Part shown: one piece after another, positions 26,206 to 34,645 of the stretch
Numbering within the stretch: the stretch's first letter is position 1
Layout of the letters: the number at the start of each line of letters is the position of its first letter
Source of the DNA: Coprenecus sp964640305
Lineage (GTDB): Bacteria; Bacteroidota; Bacteroidia; Bacteroidales; UBA932
Length of the DNA stretch: 64,000 bases
Direction of reading: 5' to 3'
Assembly (NCBI GenBank): GCA_964640305.1
Contig: CAZXFF010000002.1
Coordinates: 38,647 to 102,646, forward strand
Position numbers and translations under genes: made by a program
The notes under the pieces: model-generated
Databases searched by the model: none
Seen by the model: only the letters and a program-made list of their open reading frames with translations
What the model was told of the DNA's origin: nothing

Positions 26206-26596
26206 TGAAGACTCCCGACGGCAATGCGAACGACTTCCGTGGATTTAGGTACAAATAGGCTGCTGTTGTAGATGTCACAGTCTGGCAGGGTGGGCTTTGC
26301 ATCCGGTTCCTTACACATCTCACTGATACCCAGAGTATTGCAATTTCGCATGTATGCAACCCCTCCCCGAAAACACCCCAAAAGGCCCGAATCTAGGGGG
26401 ACTTTACATAGTGTCAAATCCGTATCGCTCTGGCTATTAGTTGGTTATCAAAGTGATTCTATGCAAAGTGTCCTGCGGAGCGGCACAGTCAGGTCAGGTC
26501 CATGGTCGAGAATCCTGCGAAGTAAAAAGTCAGTTGGCTCCTCTGGTCGTTGAGTAATGTCTGAATCAAGTCCGCTTCTTTTCTAAGAACTATTTA

Positions 26597-26627
26597 TCCG
26601 CTTTTCGGGACAATAGTGTTCATGAAC
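26597..26627 (-). repeat. Right arm of the 1.08-kb imperfect inverted repeat
   Basis: Read on the minus strand: GTTCATGAA (26627-26619), TGTCCCG (26612-26606) and AAAAGCGGA (26605-26597). The interval 26259-26596 between the pseudogene and this arm holds no gene or signal that I can recognise. Confidence 0.6.
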
Positions 26628-26652
26628 AAAATTTAATTACCTTTGTCCCGAA
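26604..26652 (+). promoter_or_regulatory. Dyad and promoter element upstream of the lipoprotein gene
   Basis: TTCGGGACAA (26604-26613) is the reverse complement of TTGTCCCGAA (26643-26652), with the palindrome TTCATGAA (26619-26626) between them. A -7-like TACCTTTG (26638-26645) overlaps the right arm, 22 bases before the ATG at 26668. The arrangement could be an operator or could come from the end of the inserted element. Confidence 0.5.
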
Positions 26653-26667
26653 TCAAAATCAGTTTTT

Positions 26668-27780
26668 ATGAAAAAATCTTTTATTTTAATCTTTTCAGTA
26701 TCCCTTCTTCTGTTCGCATCATGCAACAAGAACAACAATCCGATTCCTGAGGGGACATACAGAACCACTGAAAACACTCTGCTGAAAATAAACGGCATGC
26801 AGGGATTGTACACTGACTACTCAGAAACCGAACTTACAATGGAGAACATATCAGGAGGCACATGCTCTTTGACTGCAACGAATCTGGTCACAGGACAACC
26901 TTCCGTTACCATGAATGCAACCTGCGAAGAACAGGGAGCCTCATCCGTAAGCATAAACGGCACTTGCGAATCTGGAGACAGGACGATAACCCTCTCTGCC
27001 GTGGTTTCCGGATCATCCATCCTGGAACTGACACTGACAGAGAAAATCACTTCTCCCGTAGCAGGGCGCTGGAGACTGGACTCCCTGGCCATTGCATACC
27101 AGCATCCCGACATGACCAGCATAACGGTCCACATTACTCCGGAATTTGCATTTACGCTGGACGTGCAGGAACAGGTCATCCCCCTGTTGAACAATCTGGT
27201 GAACGAAGAAATAAAAAGCGACCCTGATTTCGCCACACAGTATATCGAGTTCACCTCCGACGGTTTCATAACCGATGAAGGTACCACCGGAGATGACAAA
27301 TACGATCTCATGTATTTCGTCGAAGAAGAAGAATCAATGATCAACCTTTTCATAAGGAAATCCCAGATTGCCGATCTGAGCGATGACTACAATGATTTCG
27401 TTACCGAAAATCCTGAAATAGCCGGATTGTTCACAATGTTCGGAATCGGGGAAATCTTTGAGAACCCATCTTCGCTCACGATTCCTTTCCTCTATAAAAT
27501 GCCTGCCGGAAGTGAACTGCACATATACGTGGACCAGACAATAGCCTATCCTGCAATAAAAGAAAAGGAGGAAGTGCTGAATGTCCTGGTAAAGATAATC
27601 GAAAACATCACATACGAAGACTTCCTCGCTATTGCCGGTGACTTAGGGGATTTCGGTCAATTCATCAACGAAGGCAATTTCGAAGAAATAAAGGCTATCC
27701 TCACCAAGTTCATCGGCACATTCCTGGACGGGAAAGCCGTTTACTCGATAACAGCCGAGCTTGTCCCCTTCAACGCCTGA
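26668..27780 (+). CDS. Bacteroidales lipoprotein of unknown function
   Basis: 370 residues. Starts with a lipoprotein signal (Cys19 in LLLFASCNKN), so it is exported and lipid-anchored. The next 110 residues are Thr/Ser-rich beta-strand-like sequence; the motif ITSPVAGRWRLDSLA near residue 129 begins a second domain with predicted helices and the acidic stretch EEEESM. It recalls DUF4925-like Bacteroidales lipoproteins, but I am not sure of the family. Its last 11 bases overlap nrdG from the other strand. The gene lies just right of the inverted-repeat island and may have received its upstream region from it. Confidence 0.75.
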   Translation: MKKSFILIFSVSLLLFASCNKNNNPIPEGTYRTTENTLLKINGMQGLYTDYSETELTMENISGGTCSLTATNLVTGQPSVTMNATCEEQGASSVSINGTCESGDRTITLSAVVSGSSILELTLTEKITSPVAGRWRLDSLAIAYQHPDMTSITVHITPEFAFTLDVQEQVIPLLNNLVNEEIKSDPDFATQYIEFTSDGFITDEGTTGDDKYDLMYFVEEEESMINLFIRKSQIADLSDDYNDFVTENPEIAGLFTMFGIGEIFENPSSLTIPFLYKMPAGSELHIYVDQTIAYPAIKEKEEVLNVLVKIIENITYEDFLAIAGDLGDFGQFINEGNFEEIKAILTKFIGTFLDGKAVYSITAELVPFNA

Positions 27781-28240
27781 ATACCCTCGTAATGTCTTCC
27801 ATCACACCTCCGGAAACACGGTAGAATCTCTGATTTGTAGATGGTGAAGACAATGGGCCACGCTCCGTAATCCAAGGTCCGGTCTTGACATAGTCGAAAA
27901 CCGACAAATCTATTTCCGGGGGTATGGTATCCTTACCTGAATACCACGCAGTCCTGAGAGACGGATAATGCAGTTTCAGCCATCCGGCAAGACATGCGAC
28001 ATCCCCTGGATACGAATCCCCGCCCATAAAACATACACAGGTTATAGCCCTCCCGTAACTGCCGAGCAGTACGCGGAGGGCTTCTTCATTGAGTTCTTCC
28101 CCGATATTCTCCTGAAGATGCGGACTATGGCATCCCGGGCATCTGTTGGGACACCCGGAAATGTTTATTGCGAGTGATGTCTCGTCAGGGACTTCAGCGA
28201 AGACTATATCAAAATTATAGAACCTCAGGCCGTTTTGCAT
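27770..28240 (-). CDS. nrdG: Anaerobic ribonucleotide reductase activating protein
   Basis: Radical SAM enzyme that makes the glycyl radical in NrdD. 156 residues with the CxxxCxxC cluster motif in SGCPNRCPGCHSP and the following FMGGDSYPGD. It begins within the last 26 bases of nrdD, so the pair is translationally coupled and shares the cobalamin riboswitch. Confidence 0.96.
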   Translation of the reverse strand: MQNGLRFYNFDIVFAEVPDETSLAINISGCPNRCPGCHSPHLQENIGEELNEEALRVLLGSYGRAITCVCFMGGDSYPGDVACLAGWLKLHYPSLRTAWYSGKDTIPPEIDLSVFDYVKTGPWITERGPLSSPSTNQRFYRVSGGVMEDITRVFRR

Positions 28241-30317
28241 AATACCTCCTGGCCGCTTCTTTCTGCCTGGCAGCCGAAAAATTCGAAACCCTCTTCATGT
28301 AGCCGATGATTCTGGTGAGATAGTCCACATCATGCGATCCGCACTCAGGACATTCATGCATATACCTCTTGTCAATGTGACCGCATTTGTTGCATACGGT
28401 ATTCGGTATATTGTAGGTAAAATAATTGCATCCTTCCATAGCGGCAATCCTGAACAGATGGCGGTACTGCTCCTTCGAAAGATGGTCTTCCAGATTCAGA
28501 TGCAGGGCCGAACCGCCTGTCAGATGCTCTGTATACTTCCTCCCGTGCAGACGGAACTTGTCAACTACATTCAGAGACTCGTCCTCCACTATATAGAAAT
28601 ATGAGTTATAACAGTCCCTTGGTACCGAATAACCGTCTTCCCTGTCCCATTTTGCATGCTTCACGCCAACATTTTCTGCAGGTATCATCTCACAGTTGAA
28701 CATGAGGTCCCACGAACGGTATTTCCTGTTGCAGTCCCCGATCATACCAAGCACATCCCTTACAAAAGAGACATATTCGGGGTTGTCATTGATCCGTATA
28801 CCCAGAAACTCCGCTGCTTCCACCAATCCATTCACCCCCACGGTAAGATACTGCCTGGAAAGATTGATATATCCTGCATCGAAAAGGGGAAGCATGCCCT
28901 TATCCTTCAGCCTGATCAGATTCTCATTATAGGCTATCTGCACTTTATGGACCAGTTCCGTCACTTCCTCCAGAAATGACATGTAGTGCAAACCGTTCCT
29001 GACTGCATGCTGTATGCAGCGGTTCAGGTTGATTGTTAGCACACTTTTGGAACCGGTAGAAACCCCGCCGGCACCTAAGGTGTAACTGAACCCGTTGTCC
29101 TGTATCTCGTTTCTGAGACGGCAGCAGGATGAAAGGGAATCGGCATTGTCACTGAGGTATGTAAAGAAAGAATGTCCCTCCGAATACATCTCTGCAGCAA
29201 AGTCACCCCATTCTCCGTCCATAACGTCATTCTCCTTGGACAAAAGAGCCATAGTCTCCACAGGGAATGTAAGTACCGTTTTGGTCCTCTCCCGGTTGAA
29301 CCATTTCATGAAGAGTTTCTGCAGCCAGGAGAGGGACTCCCATTTGGGTGCCGTCCCGTCAGGAAAGCGGAACTCCCCGAAAAGAGACTCGAAATAATAT
29401 CTGTCATAATACGATATGTTCCAGAATACAGCCTGGAAATTCCTGGCTCCGGTCGGCTGGTTTATGGAATATACAACCTGCTCGAAACAGTCGGTTATTA
29501 CCTTTTCAACAGTGCGGCGCTTCATGGAAAGGTCGACGACCTTATCGGAATGCATATAATAGTCGTCCCCATATTCCGAACGTATGAAATAATCCATATA
29601 CATAAGGAATTCAGGCGTTGCACATGCCCCCGACAGCATCGAAGAAACCATGAAAACCATGTTCACAAAACCTCCGCAGAAAGATTTGAGATTGGTAGGT
29701 CTGGTGGAATTCCCGCCTATTCCTGCAGTGCCTGACAGAAGCCAGGGGTACATAGTAATAGATGCGCAGTAGTTAGCCATCGAGGTTTCGTCATTCTTGT
29801 ATATGAAATGATTGTTGAGCAGATACAGGTATCTGTCTGCCAGTTCCTTCCCGTACATTTCCTTTATACGGTCAGTCAGGAGACGCCTGTTGAGACGGAT
29901 GAAACTCTCTTTAGGAAGTTCTCCGGCAAGAGTCGCTATGTTCTTGTTCTCTACATTGGCATTGGCATCGTATTTGGAGCCGCTTGCAGCATTGGAAGCA
30001 TTGCAGTAATCCAGGAGGAACTCCAGTTTCCTTCGGTCCTCCCTGTCTTCCATATGTTTCTGCCGGTAAAGCATATAACTCTTCGCGACAGAGAAATATT
30101 TCTCTGCCATCAATGCAATCTCCACCTGATTCTGGATCTCTTCGACAGTTATTCCGTCATGTATACGTACCCTTGAAAGCACGGATGTCAGTATTTCGTC
30201 TGTGGCATAACTGCCCACTGACAGGAAGGCTTTACCCACCGCAATACGGATTTTTTCTACTGAAAACGGGACACGTTTCCCATCCCGCTTCACGATCATC
30301 GGACTTGAAATGCTCAT
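28215..30317 (-). CDS. nrdD: Anaerobic (class III) ribonucleoside-triphosphate reductase
   Basis: Reduces ribonucleotides to deoxyribonucleotides without oxygen, using a glycyl radical. 700 residues: N-terminal ATP-cone allosteric domain (about 7-95, IVKRDGKRVPFSVEKI), ten-stranded barrel, a zinc site made by CNKCG and CPECG near the C-terminus, and the radical loop RIIGYMKRVSNF (Gly672). The loop differs slightly from the usual R-V-C-G-Y form. It is the first gene after the riboswitch at 30378-30556. Confidence 0.96.
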   Translation of the reverse strand: MSISSPMIVKRDGKRVPFSVEKIRIAVGKAFLSVGSYATDEILTSVLSRVRIHDGITVEEIQNQVEIALMAEKYFSVAKSYMLYRQKHMEDREDRRKLEFLLDYCNASNAASGSKYDANANVENKNIATLAGELPKESFIRLNRRLLTDRIKEMYGKELADRYLYLLNNHFIYKNDETSMANYCASITMYPWLLSGTAGIGGNSTRPTNLKSFCGGFVNMVFMVSSMLSGACATPEFLMYMDYFIRSEYGDDYYMHSDKVVDLSMKRRTVEKVITDCFEQVVYSINQPTGARNFQAVFWNISYYDRYYFESLFGEFRFPDGTAPKWESLSWLQKLFMKWFNRERTKTVLTFPVETMALLSKENDVMDGEWGDFAAEMYSEGHSFFTYLSDNADSLSSCCRLRNEIQDNGFSYTLGAGGVSTGSKSVLTINLNRCIQHAVRNGLHYMSFLEEVTELVHKVQIAYNENLIRLKDKGMLPLFDAGYINLSRQYLTVGVNGLVEAAEFLGIRINDNPEYVSFVRDVLGMIGDCNRKYRSWDLMFNCEMIPAENVGVKHAKWDREDGYSVPRDCYNSYFYIVEDESLNVVDKFRLHGRKYTEHLTGGSALHLNLEDHLSKEQYRHLFRIAAMEGCNYFTYNIPNTVCNKCGHIDKRYMHECPECGSHDVDYLTRIIGYMKRVSNFSAARQKEAARRYYAKRPEVL

Positions 30318-30377
30318 TGCAAAACATTATTATATGAAACTTCCCGGCATTGCCTTTGACCCGAAGGAACCGACCGG

Positions 30378-30556
30378 ATGACGCAAGGCAGGTCTTCTGA
30401 CTTATCCCGTCCCCACGCCTTCCCGCCGGCAGTACCGGCAGTGGCAAAAGAATGTGGAAACACATCGGGATTTACAGCTACGGGTATAGTTCCTGACTCT
30501 CACAGGATTCCCTCTTCATTCTCCGGATGCGGATCCGGAAGAAATACCTTGCTCGC
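30378..30556 (-). ncRNA. Cobalamin (B12) riboswitch upstream of nrdDG
   Basis: The minus strand holds the conserved parts of an adenosylcobalamin-family aptamer in order: GAGCAAGGTATT near 30555-30540, GGGAATCCTGTGAGAG, the core GCTGTAA near 30476-30470, GCCACTGCC, GGGAAGGC, and AAGTCAGAAGACCTGCC (30400-30384). About 60 bases separate its end from the nrdD ATG. In this class B12 binding normally lowers expression of the gene downstream. Confidence 0.93.
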
Positions 30557-30558
30557 TG

Positions 30559-30587
30559 CAAATATATACAAGAGAACAATGCGCCAA
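30559..30587 (-). promoter_or_regulatory. Promoter of the riboswitch-nrdDG unit
   Basis: Minus strand: TTG (30587-30585), 18 bases, TATATTTG (30566-30559). It would start transcription near 30553, at the edge of the aptamer. The 369-base interval 30318-30686 is otherwise accounted for by the riboswitch and the divergent symporter promoter. Confidence 0.6.
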
Positions 30588-30646
30588 TACACTTGGTCCT
30601 TATTTTAATCAACAACTTTTAAACAAATCCATAAGGTTGTTAAAAA

Positions 30647-30680
30647 TTGCTGTCCCGATACCGGAATTTTAATATATTTG
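30647..30680 (+). promoter_or_regulatory. Promoter-like element directly before the symporter gene
   Basis: TATATTTG (30673-30680) ends 6 bases before the ATG at 30687, so the message would be leaderless or nearly so. A TTG at 30647-30649 is 23 bases upstream, a little far for a standard -33. Confidence 0.45.
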
Positions 30681-30686
30681 CCAATT

Positions 30687-31868
30687 ATGAAAAAACTAAC
30701 AAAATTACCCCTATTGGCAAAGGTCGGCATCGCAGTAGTCCTCGGTGTCGGATTCTCATTTTTTACACCTCTGCCCATAACCCGCATATTCGAAACGTTT
30801 AACGGACTGTTCAGCAATTTCCTTAACTTCATCATTCCGGTAATGATTGTCGGGCTCGTAGCCCCCGGGATTACGGAAATAGGTAAAGGAGCCGGGAAAA
30901 TGCTTGGAGCTACTGCAGGTATCGCGTATTTCTCTACTATCTGCGCAGGATTGTTTGCATATGCTGCATGCATTCTGACATATCCACACGTACTGGACTT
31001 TTCGTCATCAGCCGGAGGACTCGGAAGCGCCTTCACTTCCCAGGTGGATGTAGAACCCTATTTCACAGTGGACATGCCTCCTGTATTCGGAGTAATGTCT
31101 GCCCTGATCCTGTCATTCATTTTAGGCCTAACCCTCACCTTTGTACAGGGAGATACCCTTCGCAAAGGGCTTGTAGAACTGAGAGACCTTGTAATGCTGG
31201 TCATAAGCAAAGTCATCATCCCCCTTCTTCCCCTATACATATTCGGCATTTTCCTCAAAATGGGGACAGAGGGTGTCGTAATGTCTGTCATAGGACTGTT
31301 CCTGAAAGTCATTGTGGTGATATTCATTATCCACATACTGCTGCTTGTAATACAGTTCGTCATTGCCGGAGCAATTGCAGGCAAGAATCCTTTCAAATCA
31401 TTGAAGACAATGCTGCCGGCATATTTCACTGCTCTCGGCACCCAGTCTTCTGCAGCCACGATTCCTGTTACACTGGCCCAAGCCAAACGCAATGGCGTAA
31501 GGGCAGAGGTTGCCGATTTCGTCATCCCTCTTTGCGCGACAATACACCTTGCAGGCAGTACGCTGAAAATAGTAGCATGTGCTATTGCAATATCATTGAT
31601 GTGCGGAGCCCCGCACGATCTGGGCCTGTACTTTGAGTTCATAATGATGCTGGGAATCACAATGGTGGCAGCGCCAGGCGTTCCTGGAGGAGCCATCATG
31701 GCTGCATTGGGAATAATTTCATCGATCCTTGGATTCGACACCCAGATGCAGGAACTCATGATTGCCCTGTATATTGCAATGGACAGTTTCGGGACAGCCT
31801 GCAACGTGACTGGAGACGGTGCTATAGCAATGGTTGTAGACAGACTGTTCTCAAAAAATTTCAAATAG
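30687..31868 (+). CDS. Dicarboxylate/amino acid:cation symporter (DAACS family)
   Basis: Sodium- or proton-driven uptake carrier of the GltP/SstT fold. 393 residues with about eight membrane helices and two re-entrant loops. Family signatures are present: TQSSAATIPVTLAQAK (hairpin 1), PLCATIHLAGSTLKI (in place of the glutamate-transporter PxGATINMDGTA), and MDSFGTACNVTGDGAIAMVVDR at the end, where the binding Asp/Arg normally sit in DRFRTMxNVTGD. The changed NMDGT loop suggests another substrate than glutamate or aspartate. The ATG at 30687 is preferred over a TTG nine bases upstream that lies in the -7 element. Confidence 0.88.
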   Translation: MKKLTKLPLLAKVGIAVVLGVGFSFFTPLPITRIFETFNGLFSNFLNFIIPVMIVGLVAPGITEIGKGAGKMLGATAGIAYFSTICAGLFAYAACILTYPHVLDFSSSAGGLGSAFTSQVDVEPYFTVDMPPVFGVMSALILSFILGLTLTFVQGDTLRKGLVELRDLVMLVISKVIIPLLPLYIFGIFLKMGTEGVVMSVIGLFLKVIVVIFIIHILLLVIQFVIAGAIAGKNPFKSLKTMLPAYFTALGTQSSAATIPVTLAQAKRNGVRAEVADFVIPLCATIHLAGSTLKIVACAIAISLMCGAPHDLGLYFEFIMMLGITMVAAPGVPGGAIMAALGIISSILGFDTQMQELMIALYIAMDSFGTACNVTGDGAIAMVVDRLFSKNFK

Positions 31869-31869
31869 G

Positions 31870-32670
31870 ATGACCCGGCTGAGGACATTGATCTGCCAGA
31901 CCGATATTATCTGGGAAAAACCCTTCGAGAACAGGAAACGGATCAGAAGTGCCATAGACCGGTATATGACGACCTCCGGGAAAGACAGAACTCCTGATTT
32001 GCTGTTGCTTCCGGAATTCTTCGCTACCGGATTTACCATGAACACATCTCTGGCCGAAGAGGAATGCGGTCCAACGCAGAAATGGATGGAAGCCCTGAGT
32101 CTGGAGTACGGCATGGCGACAGGCGGGTCGGTACCCACATCAGTGGGCAGAGGTACAGTAAACCGCTTCTATTTTATCTATCCTGACGGAAGGTCAGAGC
32201 ATTACGATAAAAAGCATCTGTTCCGTATGAGCGGGGAAGATACTTCCTATATGCCAGGGGACACCAGAAAAACCATTGAATACAGGGAATGGAATATAGG
32301 ACTGAACATATGCTATGACCTGCGTTTCCCTGTATGGAGCAGGAATGGAGGGGACAATGCATACGACATCATGCTAAATGTTGCCTCATGGCCTGTATCC
32401 AGATATGAAGCCGCCTCAATCCTCGTAAAGGCAAGGGCAATAGAGAACCAGTCATATTATGTATTTGCAAACCGTACCGGAGCATCTCCGGACACCGAAT
32501 ACGGGGGAGGCTCGTTTATATCAGACTACAAAGGTAACTGCATCTCAGCAATAGAGGGGGAAATTGAGGGATGCACGTTCATAAGCGCGGAAGCCGACCT
32601 GGAGTCGCTACGCGCATTCAGGAAAAAGTTTCCGGCATGGAAAGATGCCGACCAATATAAAATTCTATAA
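31870..32670 (+). CDS. Nitrilase-superfamily amidase, omega-amidase (YafV/Nit2) type
   Basis: C-N hydrolase that probably converts 2-oxoglutaramate or 2-oxosuccinamate to the 2-oxoacid and ammonia. 266 residues with the Glu-Lys-Cys triad: Glu49 in LLLLPEFFATGF, Lys114 in HYDKKHLF and Cys148 in NICYDLRFPVW. CYDLRFPVW is typical of the YafV/omega-amidase branch. It starts 1 base after the symporter stop, and the 5'-nucleotidase gene follows 4 bases after its own stop, so the three form an operon. Confidence 0.88.
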   Translation: MTRLRTLICQTDIIWEKPFENRKRIRSAIDRYMTTSGKDRTPDLLLLPEFFATGFTMNTSLAEEECGPTQKWMEALSLEYGMATGGSVPTSVGRGTVNRFYFIYPDGRSEHYDKKHLFRMSGEDTSYMPGDTRKTIEYREWNIGLNICYDLRFPVWSRNGGDNAYDIMLNVASWPVSRYEAASILVKARAIENQSYYVFANRTGASPDTEYGGGSFISDYKGNCISAIEGEIEGCTFISAEADLESLRAFRKKFPAWKDADQYKIL

Positions 32671-32674
32671 GACA

Positions 32675-34291
32675 ATGAAAAAAATACTGTTCCATACAAT
32701 ATTTGCAGCATCATGCCTCCTGACAGCAGCATCATGCACAGAACGTCAGTATTCACTTGAGATATTCTCTACAAACGACCTGCACGGTGCCGTTTTCACC
32801 AATGACTATTCGGGCGGTGAAAACAGGTCATCGCTGTCCAGAATCCACCGTTACGTGGACAGTGTCCGCTCCGCAGCCGGTGAAGACAACGTGATTCTGT
32901 TCGACTGCGGAGACCATCTGCAAGGAGACAACGCAACATACTACTTCAATTATTGCGACACATCCGGAAATCCCCACATAATGAGCAGGATATTCGGATA
33001 TATGGGTTATGATGCCGTTGCAGTAGGAAATCACGATATCGAAGCAGGCCCTTCTGTCTACGACAAAATCAGGGATGAAATGGGTATTCCGTACCTAGCG
33101 GCAAATGCCGTAGATCTTCCTGACAATCAGCCTCATTTCCAGGAATGGACACTTATAGAGAGGAATGGGCTTAAAATAGCAGTATTGGGATTTACCAATC
33201 CTAATGTCAAGTCTTGGGTTTCTCCGGACAAATACGAAGGGATGGATTTTATAAAGATCGAAGATATGGCTCAGGAAGCAATAGACAAAATACGGAAAAA
33301 GTCGAAGCCGGACCTGTTCTTCATCATCTCCCATAGCGGCCTGGGCAACGGGGAAACACCGGACATAGAAAACAACTCCCTGTACCTCGCATCCCATCTA
33401 AAAGGCATCGATGCAATCTTCGCTGCACATGACCACAGAATCTACGCAGGAAAACTATTCAATGGAGAAGACAGTGTATCCGTATTGGAGGCATCCTCCA
33501 AAGCAAAGGCCCTCGGAAATCTCTCGATAACGGTAAAAAAGAAAGGTAACAGAATTGTTTCAAAAGAAGTGAATGAGAGGATTATACCCATGGAGAATAA
33601 AGCAGACTCTCCTGAATACAATTCAGCATTCAAGTCTGATTACGAAACGGTAAACCGGTTTTCCAACAGAGTCATCGGCCGCCTTGCGACCCCGATTGAC
33701 CTCAGTTACAGGAGAAATGAACCTGGAGACTACATGTCCTTCATCCATTTCGTGCAGCTTTCGCAACCTGATGTGGACATATCCATAACAGCACCGCTCG
33801 TTGAAAAGGGAATGATGGAAGCAGGCGATATACTGTTCAATGATCTGTTCACATTGTACAGATTCGAGAATCTGCTGTATGTTGTCAAAATGAGCGGCCG
33901 AGAGGTCAAAGACTTCCTGGAAGAGGCCTATGAACTCAGAATCAGCGGCAAGGGACCAAAATACAACTATGACTGCGCCGGAGGCATCAACTATACAGTC
34001 AAAGAATCCGCACCGAAAGGGGAAAGGGTAATGATCAGTTCATTTGCGGATGGAAGACCGTTTGATCAGGAGGCATCATACAATGTAGCAATGACTTCAT
34101 ACAGGGCCAGCGGTGCAGGCGGTCTGCTGAAAGCTGCAGGAATCGAAAGCGGTGAAATGCAGAATAGAATAATGGCAATCCACCCGGAAATAAGGATGCT
34201 CATATGTGATTACATAGAAAAGGCAGGCACCGTTTATCCCGATGAATTCAGTAACAAGAAAATTACCGGCACATGGAGGTTTGTAAAATAA
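32675..34291 (+). CDS. 5'-nucleotidase/2',3'-cyclic phosphodiesterase-type lipoprotein (UshA family)
   Basis: Metallophosphoesterase that hydrolyses extracellular nucleotides. From the ATG at 32675 there are 538 residues: lipoprotein signal (MKKILFHT...TAASC), then the dimetal domain with FSTNDLHG, LFDCGDHLQGD, AVGNHDIE and AAHDHRI, then a C-terminal 5'-nucleotidase domain containing YNYDCAGGINYTV and ending at a serine-rich linker-free tail. The family anchor and signal place it on the outside of the inner membrane or the outer membrane. The start at 32645 would lie inside the nitrilase gene and lacks a signal, so it is rejected. Confidence 0.92.
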   Translation: MKKILFHTIFAASCLLTAASCTERQYSLEIFSTNDLHGAVFTNDYSGGENRSSLSRIHRYVDSVRSAAGEDNVILFDCGDHLQGDNATYYFNYCDTSGNPHIMSRIFGYMGYDAVAVGNHDIEAGPSVYDKIRDEMGIPYLAANAVDLPDNQPHFQEWTLIERNGLKIAVLGFTNPNVKSWVSPDKYEGMDFIKIEDMAQEAIDKIRKKSKPDLFFIISHSGLGNGETPDIENNSLYLASHLKGIDAIFAAHDHRIYAGKLFNGEDSVSVLEASSKAKALGNLSITVKKKGNRIVSKEVNERIIPMENKADSPEYNSAFKSDYETVNRFSNRVIGRLATPIDLSYRRNEPGDYMSFIHFVQLSQPDVDISITAPLVEKGMMEAGDILFNDLFTLYRFENLLYVVKMSGREVKDFLEEAYELRISGKGPKYNYDCAGGINYTVKESAPKGERVMISSFADGRPFDQEASYNVAMTSYRASGAGGLLKAAGIESGEMQNRIMAIHPEIRMLICDYIEKAGTVYPDEFSNKKITGTWRFVK

Positions 34292-34329
34292 TTTTTGTAA
34301 CTTTGTGCGGCATGTAATGTTTTTCAACG

Positions 34330-34644
34330 ATGGACGAAAGCTACAGAACAGTAATCGATACGCACAAGAAGAAAATCGAGCTATTCATCTCGATGTATGA
34401 AAAGTTGCGCGCCGAAAACGAGAATCTGAAAGCACAGCTGTCAAGCTGCCGTTCAGAGTTGGAAGACTGCAGGCGACAGATTGAAACCAAAACCAATAAT
34501 ATTAAAGAATTAGAACAGAAGATAGATAAGATGCAGATGGCAGAGGCTTTTGCCGCATCTGCAAAGGATGTAAAGGAAGCAAAGCAGAACATAGGCAGGA
34601 TAGTGCGGGAGATTGACAGGTGCATTGCGTTATTGAATCAGTAA
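34330..34644 (+). CDS. Small coiled-coil protein upstream of zapA
   Basis: 104 residues, almost all heptad-like coiled coil (about 12-80, ELEDCRRQIETKTNNIKELEQKI). No family is recognised. The one-base gap to zapA and the coiled-coil form suggest a divisome partner, analogous to ZapB in other bacteria, but this is inference from position. A TAACTTTG (34298-34305) 25 bases upstream may be its -7 element. Confidence 0.7.
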   Translation: MDESYRTVIDTHKKKIELFISMYEKLRAENENLKAQLSSCRSELEDCRRQIETKTNNIKELEQKIDKMQMAEAFAASAKDVKEAKQNIGRIVREIDRCIALLNQ

Positions 34645-34645
34645 T

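Larger units (their letters stand above)
25600..26258 (+). pseudogene. Degenerate repeat-containing coding remnant (function unknown)
   Basis: An open frame runs from 25620 to the stop at 26258 on the plus strand and another partly covers the minus strand; neither resembles a family I recognise. The plus frame ends with two 47-residue units sharing QVNR..S.NSQ.....LPQIVRYTC and the terminal DGNANDFRGFRYK. A third, older copy of the ANV.EN.LS..SVSRTPTQ segment lies at 25841-25897 but in another frame, pointing to a frameshift and decay. Composition is unlike the neighbours: strongly C-rich on the plus strand with CGG, TCG and CCT codons in place of the usual AGA, GCA and GGA. Likely a remnant of an acquired repeat-protein gene; coding on either strand is uncertain. 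Confidence 0.35.

Noticed and set aside
25564..30657. TGTCCCG as a shared operator in several upstream regions
   Set aside because: The 7-mer is also frequent inside coding genes of this window, so on its own it is not a signal; only the combined arms at 25548 and 26627 were kept.
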